From Xenorhabdus innexi (GTDB taxonomy: Bacteria; Pseudomonadota; Gammaproteobacteria; Enterobacterales; Enterobacteriaceae), in contig NZ_NIBU01000005.1 of NCBI RefSeq assembly GCF_002632485.1, positions 62,001 through 126,000 on the forward strand: a stretch of 64,000 bases of DNA. Reading direction: 5' to 3'. Positions 9,585 to 21,836 of this stretch are shown one piece after another (position 1 is the first letter of the stretch; each line of letters starts with the position of its first letter). The notes beneath the pieces were generated by a model that did not search any database, was not told the origin of the DNA, and saw only the letters and a program-made list of their open reading frames with translations. The position numbers and the translations under genes are program-made.

Positions 9585-12500
9585 TTGAACCAGGAATATA
9601 CAGAAGACAAACGTGTTAAATTAAAAAGAGTCAGCAGTGGCCGCAGGCTTCTGGAAGCCATTCTGTTGGTTATTGCTATATGTGCCGTCTATTTAATGGT
9701 CGCACTTGTCAGTTTTCATCCTTCCGATCCCAGCTGGTCACAAACTGCCTGGCATGAACCTGTCCATAACTTAGGTGGCAGTGTTGGTGCGTGGTTGTCA
9801 GACATACTATTCTCAGCATTTGGTATTCTTGCCTATGCAGTCCCGCCATTAATACTTTTAGGGTGTTGGAATGCTTTCCGTCAGAAAGATAGGCAAGAGT
9901 ATGTGGACTTTTTCACACTTGCATTACGTATTATTGGTGCCTTGGCACTTATTCTGACTTCATGTGGTTTAGCAGAACTTAATATTGATGATTTCAATGA
10001 TTTTGCGTCAGGTGGGGTAGTTGGCAGTTTATTCAGTAATGCCATTCTGCCGTGGCTCAATATTCTGGGCACAACACTGGCACTGCTTGGTGTCTGGGTT
10101 ATCGGATTTACGCTATTTACTGGCTGGTCGTGGCTTACCATTGCAGAAAGAATTGGTGCATGTATTCTCGATTCCATCAGTTTTGTGCTCAACCGTAGCC
10201 GTCCTGAACCTGAATATGACGAAGAATTGGAAGAGCAGGAGCTGAAAAAAGAAGAAATATCTGCTTCCTCCAGTACTGAAAAAGAATCCGGTCATAATGA
10301 GCATAGAGCGCCCTCAACCGAAGCTGACATTATGCAGGATTCAGATATTGTCGATGAAGACGATGTATTGCTGGCAACACCGGTAGCCGCAGAATTAGTC
10401 AATACTGACCCAAGGCAGCCTGAACCAGAAAAATCAGAAGAAAGTCTCTCTGCCAGTATTTCATCTGAGCCTCAGAGCGCTAGTGTTCCAGAAACAATAT
10501 CAGATCCGGTTGAAAATATTCAGGAACCAGAACCTGTCCATTATACATTTGAGCTGCCGGATGATGAGCAAACGAAGAGTATAGTGGCAGAGTTAAGTAA
10601 TACATCGTATACGGTGCCAGCATCAGAATTATCTCCAGTTGATATTCATTCAGATACAGCCGTACAGGATAAAATGCTGTATGGTATGGCTGAGGCGTCA
10701 TCTCCTGATAATGGTGTCAGTTTGCATAATTCGGTAACAGCACCCGCTGTGGCAGTAAGAACCCCTCAAATAAAACAGGGTATTGGCCCTGAAATGCCGA
10801 GACCGAACCCAGTACGGATACCGACCCGGCGTGAACTATATGGTATTAAAGTTCCTTCTCATCGTTTGTCTGAACATTTGCAGCGAAAAGAAAAAGAAAG
10901 GCAAGAAGAACTTAATGCCGAAGTAGAAGAACAGAAAATGGATGCGCAACAGCAGGATATGCTGCGCCAGCAATTTCTTGACCAGCAGCGTGAGCGTTAT
11001 GGCTGTGATGTTGAAAAAGAGGTTAAAGAAAATACAGAGCTGCTTAATGAGGTTCAAAGCCAGTCTGCCGATAACACAGAGGTAGAGAAATCTTCTGAGT
11101 TACCTGTCAGTAATGTTGACGAACTGGCAGAGCAGGAAGAGATGTTGCGGAAAGCCTTTGAGCAGAAACAGAATGAGCGTTACCAAAACCAGACTACGGT
11201 TTTACAGCAGTCTGAAAACTCTGTGTTTGAATATTTTTCTCAAACTGATAGTTCAGATAAATCTGTGCCGACAGAACCGCTATTTATGCCATCTGAGTTC
11301 ATGCCAGCAGAAGATATTACACAACCCGAGCAGAAAAAAAGTGTTAGTCCTCCTGTTTCAAGTGGTTCGACAGTTTCTTCTGTTCCGAGTGCTTCTCATG
11401 AGAGAGAAATCAGACATAATTTTGCGCAGCAACCGCAGCAACCGCAGCAACCGCAGCAACCGCAGCAACCGCAGCAAAGTCTGTTTCATCCGTTTTTGGT
11501 GCGTAATGATCAACCATTGCCTAAGCCAACCACACCGATGCCTTCTCTCGATCTTCTGGCAGCGCCGCCAGCAGAAGAAGAGCCAGTCGATATGTTTGCA
11601 CTGGAACAGACTTCACGCTTAATTGAAGCCCGTCTGAACGATTACCGGGTCAAGGCTGATGTTGTCGGTTTTTCGCCGGGTCCTGTGATTACACGATTTG
11701 AACTAGATTTGGCTCCCGGAGTTAAGGCGTCGCGCATTTCCAATTTATCCCGTGATCTTGCGCGTTCACTTTCGGCAGTCGCGGTCAGGATTGTAGAAGT
11801 TATACCGGGACGACCTTATGTGGGTCTGGAGTTACCAAATAAAAAACGCCAGACCGTTTATCTGCGGGAAGTATTGGATTGCGAAAAATTCCGTACTAAT
11901 CCCTCTCCTTTAACTATCGTTTTAGGGAAAGATATTGCGGGTCAGCCGGTTGTGGCTGATTTAGGGAAAATGCCACACTTGTTGGTTGCCGGGACGACAG
12001 GCTCGGGTAAATCAGTGGGGGTCAATGCGATGATCCTCAGCATCTTGTATAAAGCGAAGCCGGAAGATGTTCGCTTTATCATGATCGACCCGAAAATGCT
12101 TGAGTTGTCCGTTTATGAAGGTATTCCGCATCTCTTGACGGAAGTTGTTACAGATATGAAAGATGCCGCTAACGCGTTGCGTTGGTGTGTCAATGAAATG
12201 GAACGCCGTTATAAACTGATGTCAGCTTTAGGTGTGCGTAATATTGCAGGTTATAACGATAAGATAAAGCAGGCTGAACAAATGGGCCGCCCTATTCCTG
12301 ATCCATTCTGGAAGCCCGGTGACAGCATGGATGTGGAACATCCTGTTCTGAAAAAAGAGCCTTATATCGTTGTGATGGTCGATGAATTCGCCGATCTGAT
12401 GATGACTGTAGGGAAGAAAGTTGAAGAGTTGATAGCCCGTCTGGCTCAGAAAGCAAGGGCTGCGGGTATTCATCTGGTATTGGCAACGCAGCGTCCTTCT

Positions 12501-13013
12501 GTGGATATTATTACCGGATTGATTAAAGCCAATATTCCTACGCGAATTGCATTCACTGTTTCCAGCAAAATTGATTCCCGTACTATCCTTGATCAGGGGG
12601 GAGCAGAGTCATTGCTTGGTATGGGGGATATGCTTTATTTAGCGCCAAATTCATCAATTCCTGTACGTGTTCACGGGGCTTTCGTGCGTGATCAGGAAGT
12701 TCATGAAGTTGTTAATGACTGGAAAGCTCGCGGTCGCCCTCAATACATTGATAGTATCATTAAGGGGGGAGAAGACGGAGAAGGCGGTCTTGGATTTGAT
12801 AGTGATGAAGAGCTGGACCCTCTGTTCGATCAGGCGGTAGAGTTTGTGATTGAAAAACGTCGGGTATCCATTTCTGGAATACAGCGCCAGTTCCGCATTG
12901 GCTATAACCGGGCAGCCCGTATTGTAGAACAGATGGAAGTTCAGCAAATTGTCAGTGCGCCCGGTCATAATGGTAATCGTGAGGTTTTAGCTCCTCCGCC
13001 ACATGAACACTGA
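9585..13013 (+). CDS. ftsK: DNA translocase FtsK
   Basis: 1142 residues, shorter than the roughly 1330 of E. coli because the linker is shorter. The TTG start at 9585 has GGAG eight bases before the spacer end and gives the family N-terminus (NQEYTEDK, then SSGRRLLEA). Order: four membrane segments within about 1-210, which anchor it at the division septum; a low-complexity acidic and glutamine-rich linker to about 640, including five QQP units; a RecA-like motor with Walker A GTTGSGKS at 803-810 and Walker [13 protein letters not shown]; and the winged-helix gamma domain at the C-terminus ([24 protein letters not shown]) that reads KOPS sites and activates XerCD at dif. It couples division with chromosome dimer resolution. 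Confidence 0.97.
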   Translation: MNQEYTEDKRVKLKRVSSGRRLLEAILLVIAICAVYLMVALVSFHPSDPSWSQTAWHEPVHNLGGSVGAWLSDILFSAFGILAYAVPPLILLGCWNAFRQKDRQEYVDFFTLALRIIGALALILTSCGLAELNIDDFNDFASGGVVGSLFSNAILPWLNILGTTLALLGVWVIGFTLFTGWSWLTIAERIGACILDSISFVLNRSRPEPEYDEELEEQELKKEEISASSSTEKESGHNEHRAPSTEADIMQDSDIVDEDDVLLATPVAAELVNTDPRQPEPEKSEESLSASISSEPQSASVPETISDPVENIQEPEPVHYTFELPDDEQTKSIVAELSNTSYTVPASELSPVDIHSDTAVQDKMLYGMAEASSPDNGVSLHNSVTAPAVAVRTPQIKQGIGPEMPRPNPVRIPTRRELYGIKVPSHRLSEHLQRKEKERQEELNAEVEEQKMDAQQQDMLRQQFLDQQRERYGCDVEKEVKENTELLNEVQSQSADNTEVEKSSELPVSNVDELAEQEEMLRKAFEQKQNERYQNQTTVLQQSENSVFEYFSQTDSSDKSVPTEPLFMPSEFMPAEDITQPEQKKSVSPPVSSGSTVSSVPSASHEREIRHNFAQQPQQPQQPQQPQQPQQSLFHPFLVRNDQPLPKPTTPMPSLDLLAAPPAEEEPVDMFALEQTSRLIEARLNDYRVKADVVGFSPGPVITRFELDLAPGVKASRISNLSRDLARSLSAVAVRIVEVIPGRPYVGLELPNKKRQTVYLREVLDCEKFRTNPSPLTIVLGKDIAGQPVVADLGKMPHLLVAGTTGSGKSVGVNAMILSILYKAKPEDVRFIMIDPKMLELSVYEGIPHLLTEVVTDMKDAANALRWCVNEMERRYKLMSALGVRNIAGYNDKIKQAEQMGRPIPDPFWKPGDSMDVEHPVLKKEPYIVVMVDEFADLMMTVGKKVEELIARLAQKARAAGIHLVLATQRPSVDIITGLIKANIPTRIAFTVSSKIDSRTILDQGGAESLLGMGDMLYLAPNSSIPVRVHGAFVRDQEVHEVVNDWKARGRPQYIDSIIKGGEDGEGGLGFDSDEELDPLFDQAVEFVIEKRRVSISGIQRQFRIGYNRAARIVEQMEVQQIVSAPGHNGNREVLAPPPHEH
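11427..11477 (+). repeat. 9-bp microsatellite in the ftsK linker
   Basis: Five exact copies of CAGCAACCG from 11427 to 11471 plus a partial sixth encode (Gln-Gln-Pro)5-Gln-Gln in the FtsK linker. The period is a multiple of three, so copy-number changes would alter linker length without breaking the frame. Confidence 0.95.
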
Positions 13014-13041
13014 TAATAATATGAATTGAAGGTACTCACAC

Positions 13042-13653
13042 ATGAAAAAACTGATGTTGATTGGCTGTCTGATGATGGGGTTGAGCGTGAGTTCTGTATG
13101 GGCTGATGCTGCACATGATTTGCAGGAACGTTTGGGTAAGGTAAATAGCTTTCATGCAAAATTTACCCAGACCGTGACCAGTAATGACGGCTCTGCGATC
13201 CAGAATGGAGAAGGGCAACTTTGGGTAAAACGTCCTAATTTGTTTAACTGGCATATGACATCGCCTGATGAAAGTGTTTTGATTTCTGATGGTAAGACAT
13301 TGTGGTTTTACAATCCATTTGTCGAACAGGTCACAGCTAATTGGCTAAAAGATGCTACGGGAAATACACCATTTATGCTGATTGCCCGTAATGATCCAGC
13401 GGATTGGAAGCAGTACAGTGTGACTCAAAAGGGCAATCACTTTGAGTTGACACCTAAGAATGCCAACAGGAATCTCAAATATTTTTCAATCACAGTGACA
13501 CCGGATGGTACTATTCAGAAATTTACTGCTGTTGAACAGGATGGTCAGAAAAGTGCTTATCAGTTGAAAGGACAGCAGAATACGAGTGTGGATGCGTCGA
13601 AATTTAAGTTCACTCTGCCAGAAGGTGTGACACTGGATGATCAACGCCAGTGA
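13042..13653 (+). CDS. lolA: LolA, periplasmic lipoprotein chaperone
   Basis: 203 residues, equal to E. coli LolA. The signal peptide [21 protein letters not shown] precedes cleavage before DAAHDLQ. The mature chain keeps the [42 protein letters not shown] and SAYQLK blocks that form its hydrophobic half-barrel. It ferries outer-membrane lipoproteins from LolCDE to LolB. It follows ftsK by 28 bases and is probably co-transcribed with it and with rarA. The TGA stop overlaps the GAGG ribosome-binding site of rarA. Confidence 0.96.
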   Translation: MKKLMLIGCLMMGLSVSSVWADAAHDLQERLGKVNSFHAKFTQTVTSNDGSAIQNGEGQLWVKRPNLFNWHMTSPDESVLISDGKTLWFYNPFVEQVTANWLKDATGNTPFMLIARNDPADWKQYSVTQKGNHFELTPKNANRNLKYFSITVTPDGTIQKFTAVEQDGQKSAYQLKGQQNTSVDASKFKFTLPEGVTLDDQRQ

Positions 13654-13660
13654 GGTTTAA

Positions 13661-15004
13661 TTGAACAATCTTTCTCTCGATTTTTCACAGAATGAATTTC
13701 AGCCATTGGCCGCGAGAATGCGGCCAATCACGTTAGATCATTACATTGGTCAGCAGCATTTATTAGCGGAAGGTAAACCTTTACCAAGAGCTATCCGCTC
13801 TGGTCAGCTTCATTCGATGATCTTATGGGGGCCTCCCGGCACGGGAAAAACCACATTAGCTGAGATTATTGGCCATTATGCTCAGGCAGATATTGAACGT
13901 ATTTCTGCGGTGACTTCTGGTATCAAAGAGATCCGGGAATCTATCGAGCAGGCGCGGCAGAATCGTAACGCAGGGCACAGAACAATTTTATTTGTTGATG
14001 AAGTTCATCGATTTAATAAAAGCCAGCAGGATGCATTTTTGCCACATATTGAAGATGGCACAATCACCTTTATTGGTGCTACAACAGAAAACCCCTCTTT
14101 TGAACTAAATTCAGCCCTGTTATCGCGGGCTCGTGTCTATTTACTGAAATCCCTTTCGTCAGCAGAAATAGAACAAGTGCTTATTCAGGCCATCAATGAT
14201 AAAGAGCGAGGTCTCGGGGGGCAAAATATTGTGTTGCCGGAGAGGACTCGTCAGATACTTGCAGAATTGGTAGCAGGGGATGCGCGTCGTTCACTGAATC
14301 TGCTGGAAATGATGGCAGATATGGCAGAAACGGATGCGAAAGGGCAGCGGATACTGACACTTGAATTGTTGAAAGAAGTCAGTGGGGAAAGGAGTGCGCG
14401 CTTTGATAATAAAGGTGACAGATATTACGATTTAATATCCGCCCTGCATAAATCCATTCGTGGTTCTGCGCCAGATGCTGCACTTTATTGGTATGCCCGG
14501 ATTATTACTGCCGGTGGTGATCCTCTGTATGTTGCCCGACGTTTACTGGCGATAGCTTCTGAAGATGTTGGCAATGCAGATCCTCGTGGAATGCAAATAG
14601 CAATTGCTGCATGGGATTGTTTCACACGTGTTGGGGCAGCAGAAGGAGAGAGAGCTATAGCTCAGGCGATTGTTTATCTTGCCTGCGCGCCCAAAAGTAA
14701 TGCGGTTTACACTGCATTTAAAGCGGCTATGGCGGATGCACAGGGTAAGCCGGACTACGATGTCCCCGAACATTTACGCAACGCCCCAACGAAGCTGATG
14801 AAAGAAATGGGTTTTGGCGAAGCATATCGTTATGCTCATGATGAAGCTAATGCTTATGCTGCCGGAGAGGTTTATTTTCCGCCTGAGATGCAAAAAACAC
14901 GTTATTACCATCCAACTAGTAGAGGATTGGAAGGTAAGATTGGTGAAAAATTAAACTGGCTAATAGAACAGGATCAAAATAGTCCAACAAAACGCTATCG
15001 TTAA
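13661..15004 (+). CDS. rarA: Replication-associated recombination protein A (AAA+ ATPase)
   Basis: 447 residues, identical in length to E. coli RarA (MgsA). The start is TTG at 13661, served by the GAGG that overlaps the lolA stop. Walker A GPPGTGKT is at 57-64, Walker [26 protein letters not shown] follows, and sensor 1 [18 protein letters not shown] is intact. The C-terminal tetramerisation region ends in [10 protein letters not shown]. RarA is a clamp-loader-like ATPase acting at stalled replication forks and single-stranded DNA ends. It is the last gene of the ftsK-lolA-rarA run, and serS follows after 131 bases with room for its own promoter. Confidence 0.96.
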   Translation: MNNLSLDFSQNEFQPLAARMRPITLDHYIGQQHLLAEGKPLPRAIRSGQLHSMILWGPPGTGKTTLAEIIGHYAQADIERISAVTSGIKEIRESIEQARQNRNAGHRTILFVDEVHRFNKSQQDAFLPHIEDGTITFIGATTENPSFELNSALLSRARVYLLKSLSSAEIEQVLIQAINDKERGLGGQNIVLPERTRQILAELVAGDARRSLNLLEMMADMAETDAKGQRILTLELLKEVSGERSARFDNKGDRYYDLISALHKSIRGSAPDAALYWYARIITAGGDPLYVARRLLAIASEDVGNADPRGMQIAIAAWDCFTRVGAAEGERAIAQAIVYLACAPKSNAVYTAFKAAMADAQGKPDYDVPEHLRNAPTKLMKEMGFGEAYRYAHDEANAYAAGEVYFPPEMQKTRYYHPTSRGLEGKIGEKLNWLIEQDQNSPTKRYR

Positions 15005-15021
15005 TGTGATTGATACGGTAA

Positions 15022-16425
<1,404 letters not shown>

Positions 16426-16446
16426 TAGCTAATTATTCTGAATAAT

Positions 16447-16477
16447 AAAAAAAGCGCCAGATAACGGCGCTTTTTTT
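16447..16477 (+). terminator. serS terminator
   Basis: An A-rich lead, stem AGCGCC/GGCGCT (16453-16458 and 16466-16471) and a run of seven T. It could also serve the minus-strand gene ending at 16496 because both sides are A/T-tracted. Confidence 0.9.
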
Positions 16478-16495
16478 ATGAGTAAATATTCCGAT

Positions 16496-17305
16496 TTAAT
16501 TGACTTCATTGTTCTTAACTTCCTTTTTATAAAAAATACTGCGATAAGAAGAATAAGAAGTAGCCATATATAGTGGTGTAGTAAATAAAAGACCTATCAG
16601 TAGGGGTAAACCAGAAATTACTATTAAAATATAAATAATAATGAAGAATAGTATTATTCCTCCAATATTTTCACATACAACATTAAAGCTGGTTATAATT
16701 GCTTGTTTAAATTTTACATTATTGAGGATAATCAATGCAGGGGAAAACCAAGAGTATGCAGTGGTTAAAAATAGATAAATTATTGTGATACCCAAAGATA
16801 GGAATGAGAATTCTGAACTATCGTCGTTATAATTCATAGCTGAATAAAAATCATCAAAAACAGCCCGGTAAAGATCCTCACCTTCTATCAGTGCTACAAG
16901 CAGATAGCCAAATACCTTTATCCCACATACGACCATCCCTACTTTCAGGAGAGCTCCAAATTTATGGCGAAAACCATAGAAGAGTTGCCTAAATTTAAAC
17001 TTACCCGTTGTTCTCTGTGTTTCACAGATAGCGATTATTCCAGCAATAAAAACAGGTTCCAGTAAATTAAACAGAATGAAGCCAAGTTTAGGAATTAGCA
17101 TAATACTAAATTCGATGATGCTATAGGTGATTCCCATCAAAACCCAGACGCCGAGTTTAGTCGATATAAAACTCCACGCATCACCTATCCAATTGATCGC
17201 GTCACTGACTTTAATACGTTGTCCTTCGGGTATGAAAATATCCTGTACATCAGAAGGACATTTTTCTATTTTGGTTATATCAGGATTACTGTTTTGACTA
17301 TTCAT
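16496..17305 (-). CDS. BPSS1780-type integral membrane protein, paralogue 2
   Basis: 269 residues. A 45-residue hydrophilic N-terminus (containing IFIPEGQRIKVSDAINWIGDAW) is followed by about six hydrophobic segments and a short basic tail (RSIFYKKEVKNNEVN). The layout and the EPVFIAGIIAICETQRTTGKFKFRQLFYGFRHKFGALLKVG stretch match its neighbour at 17391-18221 and resemble what is annotated as the BPSS1780/COG5473 membrane family. Function is unknown; no catalytic motif is visible. The two genes are tandem on the minus strand, 85 bases apart with a hairpin between, and are not present at this position in E. coli. The ribosome-binding site is weak. Confidence 0.75.
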   Translation of the reverse strand: MNSQNSNPDITKIEKCPSDVQDIFIPEGQRIKVSDAINWIGDAWSFISTKLGVWVLMGITYSIIEFSIMLIPKLGFILFNLLEPVFIAGIIAICETQRTTGKFKFRQLFYGFRHKFGALLKVGMVVCGIKVFGYLLVALIEGEDLYRAVFDDFYSAMNYNDDSSEFSFLSLGITIIYLFLTTAYSWFSPALIILNNVKFKQAIITSFNVVCENIGGIILFFIIIYILIVISGLPLLIGLLFTTPLYMATSYSSYRSIFYKKEVKNNEVN

Positions 17306-17333
17306 TTTGATTTACTGAGTGATAATTTATTTT

Positions 17334-17372
17334 AAATAAAGTGCTGATCACTATACTCAGCACTTTTATTTA
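17334..17372. terminator. Bidirectional terminator between the two membrane-protein paralogues
   Basis: An 8-bp stem AGTGCTGA/TCAGCACT (17340-17347, 17357-17364) is flanked by A-rich and T-rich tracts. It lies just downstream of the minus-strand gene 17391-18221, so the second paralogue probably depends on read-through or its own promoter. Confidence 0.75.
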
Positions 17373-17390
17373 TCATTTAGGAACTATTTA

Positions 17391-18221
17391 CTAGCTGATT
17401 AAGCGGTTTTTTTGCTCTGTATTGCTATTTTCTTCCTGTGCATAAAAAATGCTACGATATGTAGTGTAATAAGTAATCAGATTTACGGGGAGCATTATAA
17501 TTAAGCCTAAACCTAAGGGGAGCGCAGAAACAATGAATAGAACTCCCATTAGTAAGAAAAACAAAAAACCACCGAATAAGTTTTTCTTTACAGCATTCAG
17601 GCTCATTGATACTGCTTCACCAAATTTCATATTATTAATGATAATTAATGCAGGTGCGAACCAGATAAATGCAAGAGCAACCAGGCAGAAAATGCAGAGT
17701 ATAAAACATGCCCATATCAAAGAAGGGATGCTTCTCATGAATAGTAATGGATCTGGATCTGCATTTTGGGCGATAAAAAATAGGTCTAGTACACCAAAGC
17801 CTGCAACAAGAACAAAGGCTATAATGCCAAGCATATAGATACCGAAGTAAAGAGCACCAACAGCAATCAGTGAACCTAGTTTTTCTTTAAATCCATAAAA
17901 AAGTAAGTCTATTCTAAGTTCACCCGTAGTTCGCTGTTTTTCAGCCGCAGCGATAATACCTGCAACAAATACCGGGCCAAATAGAAATGTTATGAAATTA
18001 ATAAGTGGAATAAAATTTATTGCTAAAAGAATAGCGAAGTAGACAAATGTAAACAGTATCCACAGCCCTGGATTTGCTTTAAACATTTTCCATGCATTGC
18101 CGATCCATTCTGTTGCGGCTCCAGCACCGACAGACTGGCCTTCACGAATGAAAATTTCTTTTTCTTTGGTAAGGGAAACATTTTTTTCCCCAGAATCGAA
18201 ATTAATATCTTGATTATTCAT
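17391..18221 (-). CDS. BPSS1780-type integral membrane protein, paralogue 1
   Basis: 276 residues. Its N-terminal cytosolic segment contains IFIREGQSVGAGAATEWIGNAWKMF, aligned with IFIPEGQRIKVSDAINWIGDAWSF in the neighbouring paralogue. About six membrane spans follow, with the shared GPVFVAGIIAAAEKQRTTGELRIDLLFYGFKEKLGSLIAVG loop. The C-terminal tail is charged (FYAQEENSNTEQKNRLIS). Resemblance to the BPSS1780/COG5473 family is from memory of its conserved W-I-G-x-A/G-W start and loop. Biochemical role unknown. A tandem duplication is the simplest origin of the pair. Upstream is a 394-base AT-rich gap that should hold its promoter. Confidence 0.78.
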   Translation of the reverse strand: MNNQDINFDSGEKNVSLTKEKEIFIREGQSVGAGAATEWIGNAWKMFKANPGLWILFTFVYFAILLAINFIPLINFITFLFGPVFVAGIIAAAEKQRTTGELRIDLLFYGFKEKLGSLIAVGALYFGIYMLGIIAFVLVAGFGVLDLFFIAQNADPDPLLFMRSIPSLIWACFILCIFCLVALAFIWFAPALIIINNMKFGEAVSMSLNAVKKNLFGGFLFFLLMGVLFIVSALPLGLGLIIMLPVNLITYYTTYRSIFYAQEENSNTEQKNRLIS

Positions 18222-18615
18222 TTTTTCCGTTTCATATAATTGAATAGTAATTACCAGATTAATACTTCTCTACATCCCCATCCCAGAAGTGGTGTTTTTA
18301 GAGAAGCAAAAAATTATCATATAAAAATGCGTAATCAACAAGAGGAAAAATTATTTTAATCAGAGGAATAGTGTGTGTTTTTATTTTATTTTTAGAGTGA
18401 TAATTTTATTTATCATTTCAATATGTTTCTGCTTGAAACTGCCAACATAATAAAATATATATTTAATTATAGTTATAAATAGGAGCTAACATATCTAATA
18501 AAATTAAAATATTATAGTTTATTTTGGTTAATATTAGGATGTTGCTATTAATATTAACCAAAATGGGAAGGAAAGCGTGGTTATCAAGTCAATAAACAGA
18601 GAATGAAATGAAAAA
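18222..18615. other. AT-rich gap between membrane-protein gene and pflA
   Basis: 394 very AT-rich bases on the minus-strand path from pflA to the membrane-protein pair. The only structure recognised is the 16-bp inverted repeat at 18521-18564, listed separately. The promoter of the pair should lie here but no convincing -35/-10 was chosen. Confidence 0.5.
18521..18564. repeat. 16-bp perfect inverted repeat downstream of pflA
   Basis: ATTTTGGTTAATATTA (18521-18536) is exactly complementary to TAATATTAACCAAAAT (18549-18564), with a 12-base loop. It starts 52 bases past the pflA stop on the minus strand. There is no proper T-run, so it may be a weak terminator, an mRNA 3'-end structure or a protein-binding site. 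Confidence 0.8.
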
Positions 18616-19356
18616 TCAATACATTACCTGATGACCATAGCTCATCAGAATCTCTTTTACTCTTTCCATAGTCTCTTTCGAAGGTGGTTTTACGCCTTCC
18701 AGCTTATACTCTTCACCCATAGCAACCCACTTATGTTTGCCAAGCTCATGATAAGGCAGTAATTCAATCTTTTCGATATTATCCATATCTTTAGTAAATT
18801 CACCCAGCATATGGACAGATTCGTCATCATCTGACCATCCGGGAACTACAACATAGCGAACCCACGTTTTTTGGTTACGTTTTGCCAGATAATGGGCAAA
18901 TTCGAGTGTTCGGTGATTGGAAACACCAACCAGCTCACGGTGAATATCATCGTTAAGATGTTTCAAATCCAGCATAACTAAATCAGTATCATCCAGTAGC
19001 TCATCAATTACCGGCTCATAGCGACGAACAAAACCATTGGTATCTAAACAGGTATGAATACCCTCTGCATGACACTCCCTGAACCAGTCACGAACGAATT
19101 CAGCCTGAAGGATTGCCTCCCCACCAGAAGCTGTAACTCCGCCTCCAGACGCATTCATAAAATGACGATAAGTCTTTGCTTCTTTAATAAGTTCTTCGAC
19201 TGTTACTGCTTTGCCACTGTGAGTATCCCATGTATCGCGATTGTGGCAATAAAGGCAACGCATCAGGCAACCCTGAAAAAATACAATAAAACGAATACCC
19301 GGGCCATCAACGGTTCCGCAGGATTCAAAAGAGTGGATACGGCCAAGTACGGGCAT
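18616..19356 (-). CDS. pflA: Pyruvate formate-lyase activating enzyme (radical SAM)
   Basis: 246 residues, equal to E. coli PflA. The radical-SAM CxxxCxxC motif is C30-LMR-C34-LY-C37, followed by HNRDTWD and the glycine-rich [16 protein letters not shown] block. The enzyme uses S-adenosylmethionine and a [4Fe-4S] cluster to place a glycyl radical on PflB under anaerobic conditions. It lies 135 bases downstream of pflB, separated by a hairpin that likely reduces its expression relative to pflB, the arrangement known in enterobacteria. Confidence 0.97.
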   Translation of the reverse strand: MPVLGRIHSFESCGTVDGPGIRFIVFFQGCLMRCLYCHNRDTWDTHSGKAVTVEELIKEAKTYRHFMNASGGGVTASGGEAILQAEFVRDWFRECHAEGIHTCLDTNGFVRRYEPVIDELLDDTDLVMLDLKHLNDDIHRELVGVSNHRTLEFAHYLAKRNQKTWVRYVVVPGWSDDDESVHMLGEFTKDMDNIEKIELLPYHELGKHKWVAMGEEYKLEGVKPPSKETMERVKEILMSYGHQVMY

Positions 19357-19384
19357 GGGAAGATTTCTCCAAAAACTGACAGGA

Positions 19385-19414
19385 TAATAAAGGCCCCGTT
19401 TTTAAAGGGGCCTT
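19385..19414 (-). terminator. pflB-pflA intercistronic hairpin/terminator
   Basis: On the minus strand the stem AAGGCCCC/GGGGCCTT (19407-19414 with 19390-19397) with a nine-base loop is followed by TTTATT. It probably ends most pflB transcripts and lets a fraction continue into pflA. Confidence 0.75.
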
Positions 19415-19491
19415 GAAGTGATGCTGTTTTATTTCATCAAAATTGTCTCATGAAAACAATGACATTTTTGAGGTAATACATAGCAGGATGT

Positions 19492-21777
19492 TTACATTGT
19501 TTGGGTAAATGTACGGGTAATGACATCCTGTTGTTGTTCTTTAGTCAGAGAGTTAAAGCGTACAGCATAACCGGATACACGGATTGTCAATTGAGGATAT
19601 TTCTCAGGATTTTCCATAGCATCCAGTAACATATCACGGTTCATTACGTTAACATTCAGATGCTGGCCGCCTTCAATATTACTGGCTTCATGATGGAAAT
19701 AACCATCCATCAGAGCGGCCAGATTGGCTCTGCGCACATCATCATTTTTGCCTAACGCATTAGGTACGATGGAGAAGGTATAAGAAATACCATCTTTAGC
19801 ATAAGCAAATGGCAGTTTAGCTACTGAAGTCAGGGAAGCAATCGCACCTTTCTGATCACGACCATGCATTGGGTTCGCACCCGGACCGAATGGCGCACCA
19901 GCACGACGTCCATCAGGTGTGTTACCGGTTTTTTTGCCATAAACAACGTTTGAAGTGATCGTTAATACTGACTGAGTCGGAACTGCATTACGATAGGTTT
20001 GTAACTTCTGAATTTTCTTCATGAAGCGTTCAACCAAATCACAGGCGATATCATCAACACGCGCATCATTATTACCAAACTGCGGATATTCACCCTCAAT
20101 TTTGAAATCAACTGCCAGACCGTTTTCATCACGGATTGGTGTGACTTTTGCGTATTTGATCGCAGATAAAGAATCGGCGGCTACAGATAACCCTGCGATA
20201 CCACAGGCCATTGTACGATGAACATCCCGATCATGCAGTGCCATTAAAGAGGCTTCATAGCTGTATTTATCATGCATATAGTGGATGATATTCAATGCGG
20301 TGACATACTGTTTTGCCAGCCAGTCCATGAAGTGATCCATGCGTTCGGTGACCGTGTCATAATCCAGCACTTCATCTGTGATTGGTGCTTCTTTTGGACC
20401 AACCTGCATTTTCAGTTTTTCATCCATACCGCCATTGATGGCATACAGCATGGTTTTTGCCAGGTTTGCTCGGGCACCGAAGAACTGCATTTGTTTACCA
20501 ACAATCATCGGGCTGACACAACATGCAATCGCATAGTCATCACTGTTGAAATCAGGACGCATCAGGTCATCATTTTCATATTGCAGAGATGAAGTATCTA
20601 TAGATACTTTTGCTGCATATTTTTTGAAATTAGCTGGCAGTTTTTCAGACCACAGGATGGTTATGTTAGGTTCCGGAGATGGCCCCATTGTGTATAGGGT
20701 ATTCAGAAAACGGAAACTGTTTTTGGTAACAAGAGTACGACCATCCAACCCCATACCTGCGATGGATTCAGTTGCCCAAATCGGATCACCGGAGAACAAT
20801 TCATCGTATTCTGGAGTACGCAGGAAACGAACCATACGCAGTTTCATGACCAAGTGGTCGATCAGTTCCTGCGCTTCTTGTTCTGTCAGTTTTCCTGCCT
20901 GCATATCGCGTTCGATGTAGATATCCAGAAAGCTGGATACACGACCGAAAGACATTGCCGCACCATTCTGGGATTTCACTGCTGCCAGATAGGCGAAATA
21001 AGTCCACTGTACAGCTTGTTTAGCATCAGTCGCCGGGGCAGAGATGTCGTAGCCATATTTAGCTGCCATCTCTTTAATCTGACCCAGAGCACGATACTGT
21101 TCTGAAATTTCTTCCCGCAAACGGATAGTGGCTTCAAGGTCTTCGCCATTCTCCAGTTTTTCCTGCAATGAAGTGAATTGTGCGTATTTTTCATCACGCA
21201 GGAAATCAATACCGTACAGCGCAACACGGCGGTAATCACCGATAATACGACCACGGCCGTAAGCATCTGGCAGACCAGTCAATACACCGGATTTACGGCA
21301 TTTCAGAATATCAGGTGTGTAAACATCAAATACGCCCTGATTGTGAGTTTTACGATATTCAGTAAAAATTTGTTTCAGTTTCGGATCCAGTTCCCGATCA
21401 TATGCCTTGCAGGAACCTTCAACCATTTTGATTCCGCCGAATGGAATAATGGCACGTTTCAGAGGTGCATCAGTTTGCAGGCCAACAATTTGTTCCAGAT
21501 TTTTTTCAATATAACCAGCATCATGAGAGGTAATTGTAGACGCAACGTTAGTATCAAAATCAACCGGCGCATGAGTGCGGTTTTCAATTTTGATACCTTC
21601 CATGACCTTTTCCCACAAAATATCTGTCGCTTTTGTGGCACCCGCAAGGAATGATTCATCACCTTCATACGGAGTATAGTTTTTCTGAATAAAGTCACGA
21701 ATATTGACTTCGCTCTGCCAGTTACCCTCGTTAAAGCCTTGCCATGCTACGGAGAATTTTTCATTTAACTCGGACAT
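19492..21777 (-). CDS. pflB: Pyruvate formate-lyase (formate C-acetyltransferase)
   Basis: 761 residues (E. coli 760). The catalytic cysteine pair is C419-C420 in [26 protein letters not shown], and the radical glycine is G736 in [25 protein letters not shown]. It converts pyruvate plus CoA to acetyl-CoA and formate during anaerobic growth. The formate channel focA lies upstream and the activase pflA downstream on the same strand, so the whole pathway step is clustered. It starts at ATG 21777 with an adequate purine-rich site (AAAGGTAAAAAT) in the 59-base focA-pflB gap. Confidence 0.98.
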   Translation of the reverse strand: MSELNEKFSVAWQGFNEGNWQSEVNIRDFIQKNYTPYEGDESFLAGATKATDILWEKVMEGIKIENRTHAPVDFDTNVASTITSHDAGYIEKNLEQIVGLQTDAPLKRAIIPFGGIKMVEGSCKAYDRELDPKLKQIFTEYRKTHNQGVFDVYTPDILKCRKSGVLTGLPDAYGRGRIIGDYRRVALYGIDFLRDEKYAQFTSLQEKLENGEDLEATIRLREEISEQYRALGQIKEMAAKYGYDISAPATDAKQAVQWTYFAYLAAVKSQNGAAMSFGRVSSFLDIYIERDMQAGKLTEQEAQELIDHLVMKLRMVRFLRTPEYDELFSGDPIWATESIAGMGLDGRTLVTKNSFRFLNTLYTMGPSPEPNITILWSEKLPANFKKYAAKVSIDTSSLQYENDDLMRPDFNSDDYAIACCVSPMIVGKQMQFFGARANLAKTMLYAINGGMDEKLKMQVGPKEAPITDEVLDYDTVTERMDHFMDWLAKQYVTALNIIHYMHDKYSYEASLMALHDRDVHRTMACGIAGLSVAADSLSAIKYAKVTPIRDENGLAVDFKIEGEYPQFGNNDARVDDIACDLVERFMKKIQKLQTYRNAVPTQSVLTITSNVVYGKKTGNTPDGRRAGAPFGPGANPMHGRDQKGAIASLTSVAKLPFAYAKDGISYTFSIVPNALGKNDDVRRANLAALMDGYFHHEASNIEGGQHLNVNVMNRDMLLDAMENPEKYPQLTIRVSGYAVRFNSLTKEQQQDVITRTFTQTM

Positions 21778-21836
21778 GATATTTTTACCTTTTAACAGTA
21801 GAACTTGTAAAAATTGGGTGTGGAAGCAAATGAATA

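Noticed and set aside
21178-21654. 158-codon plus-strand frame inside pflB
   Set aside because: Antisense shadow of a strongly biased, highly expressed gene; such genes commonly leave long open frames on the opposite strand.
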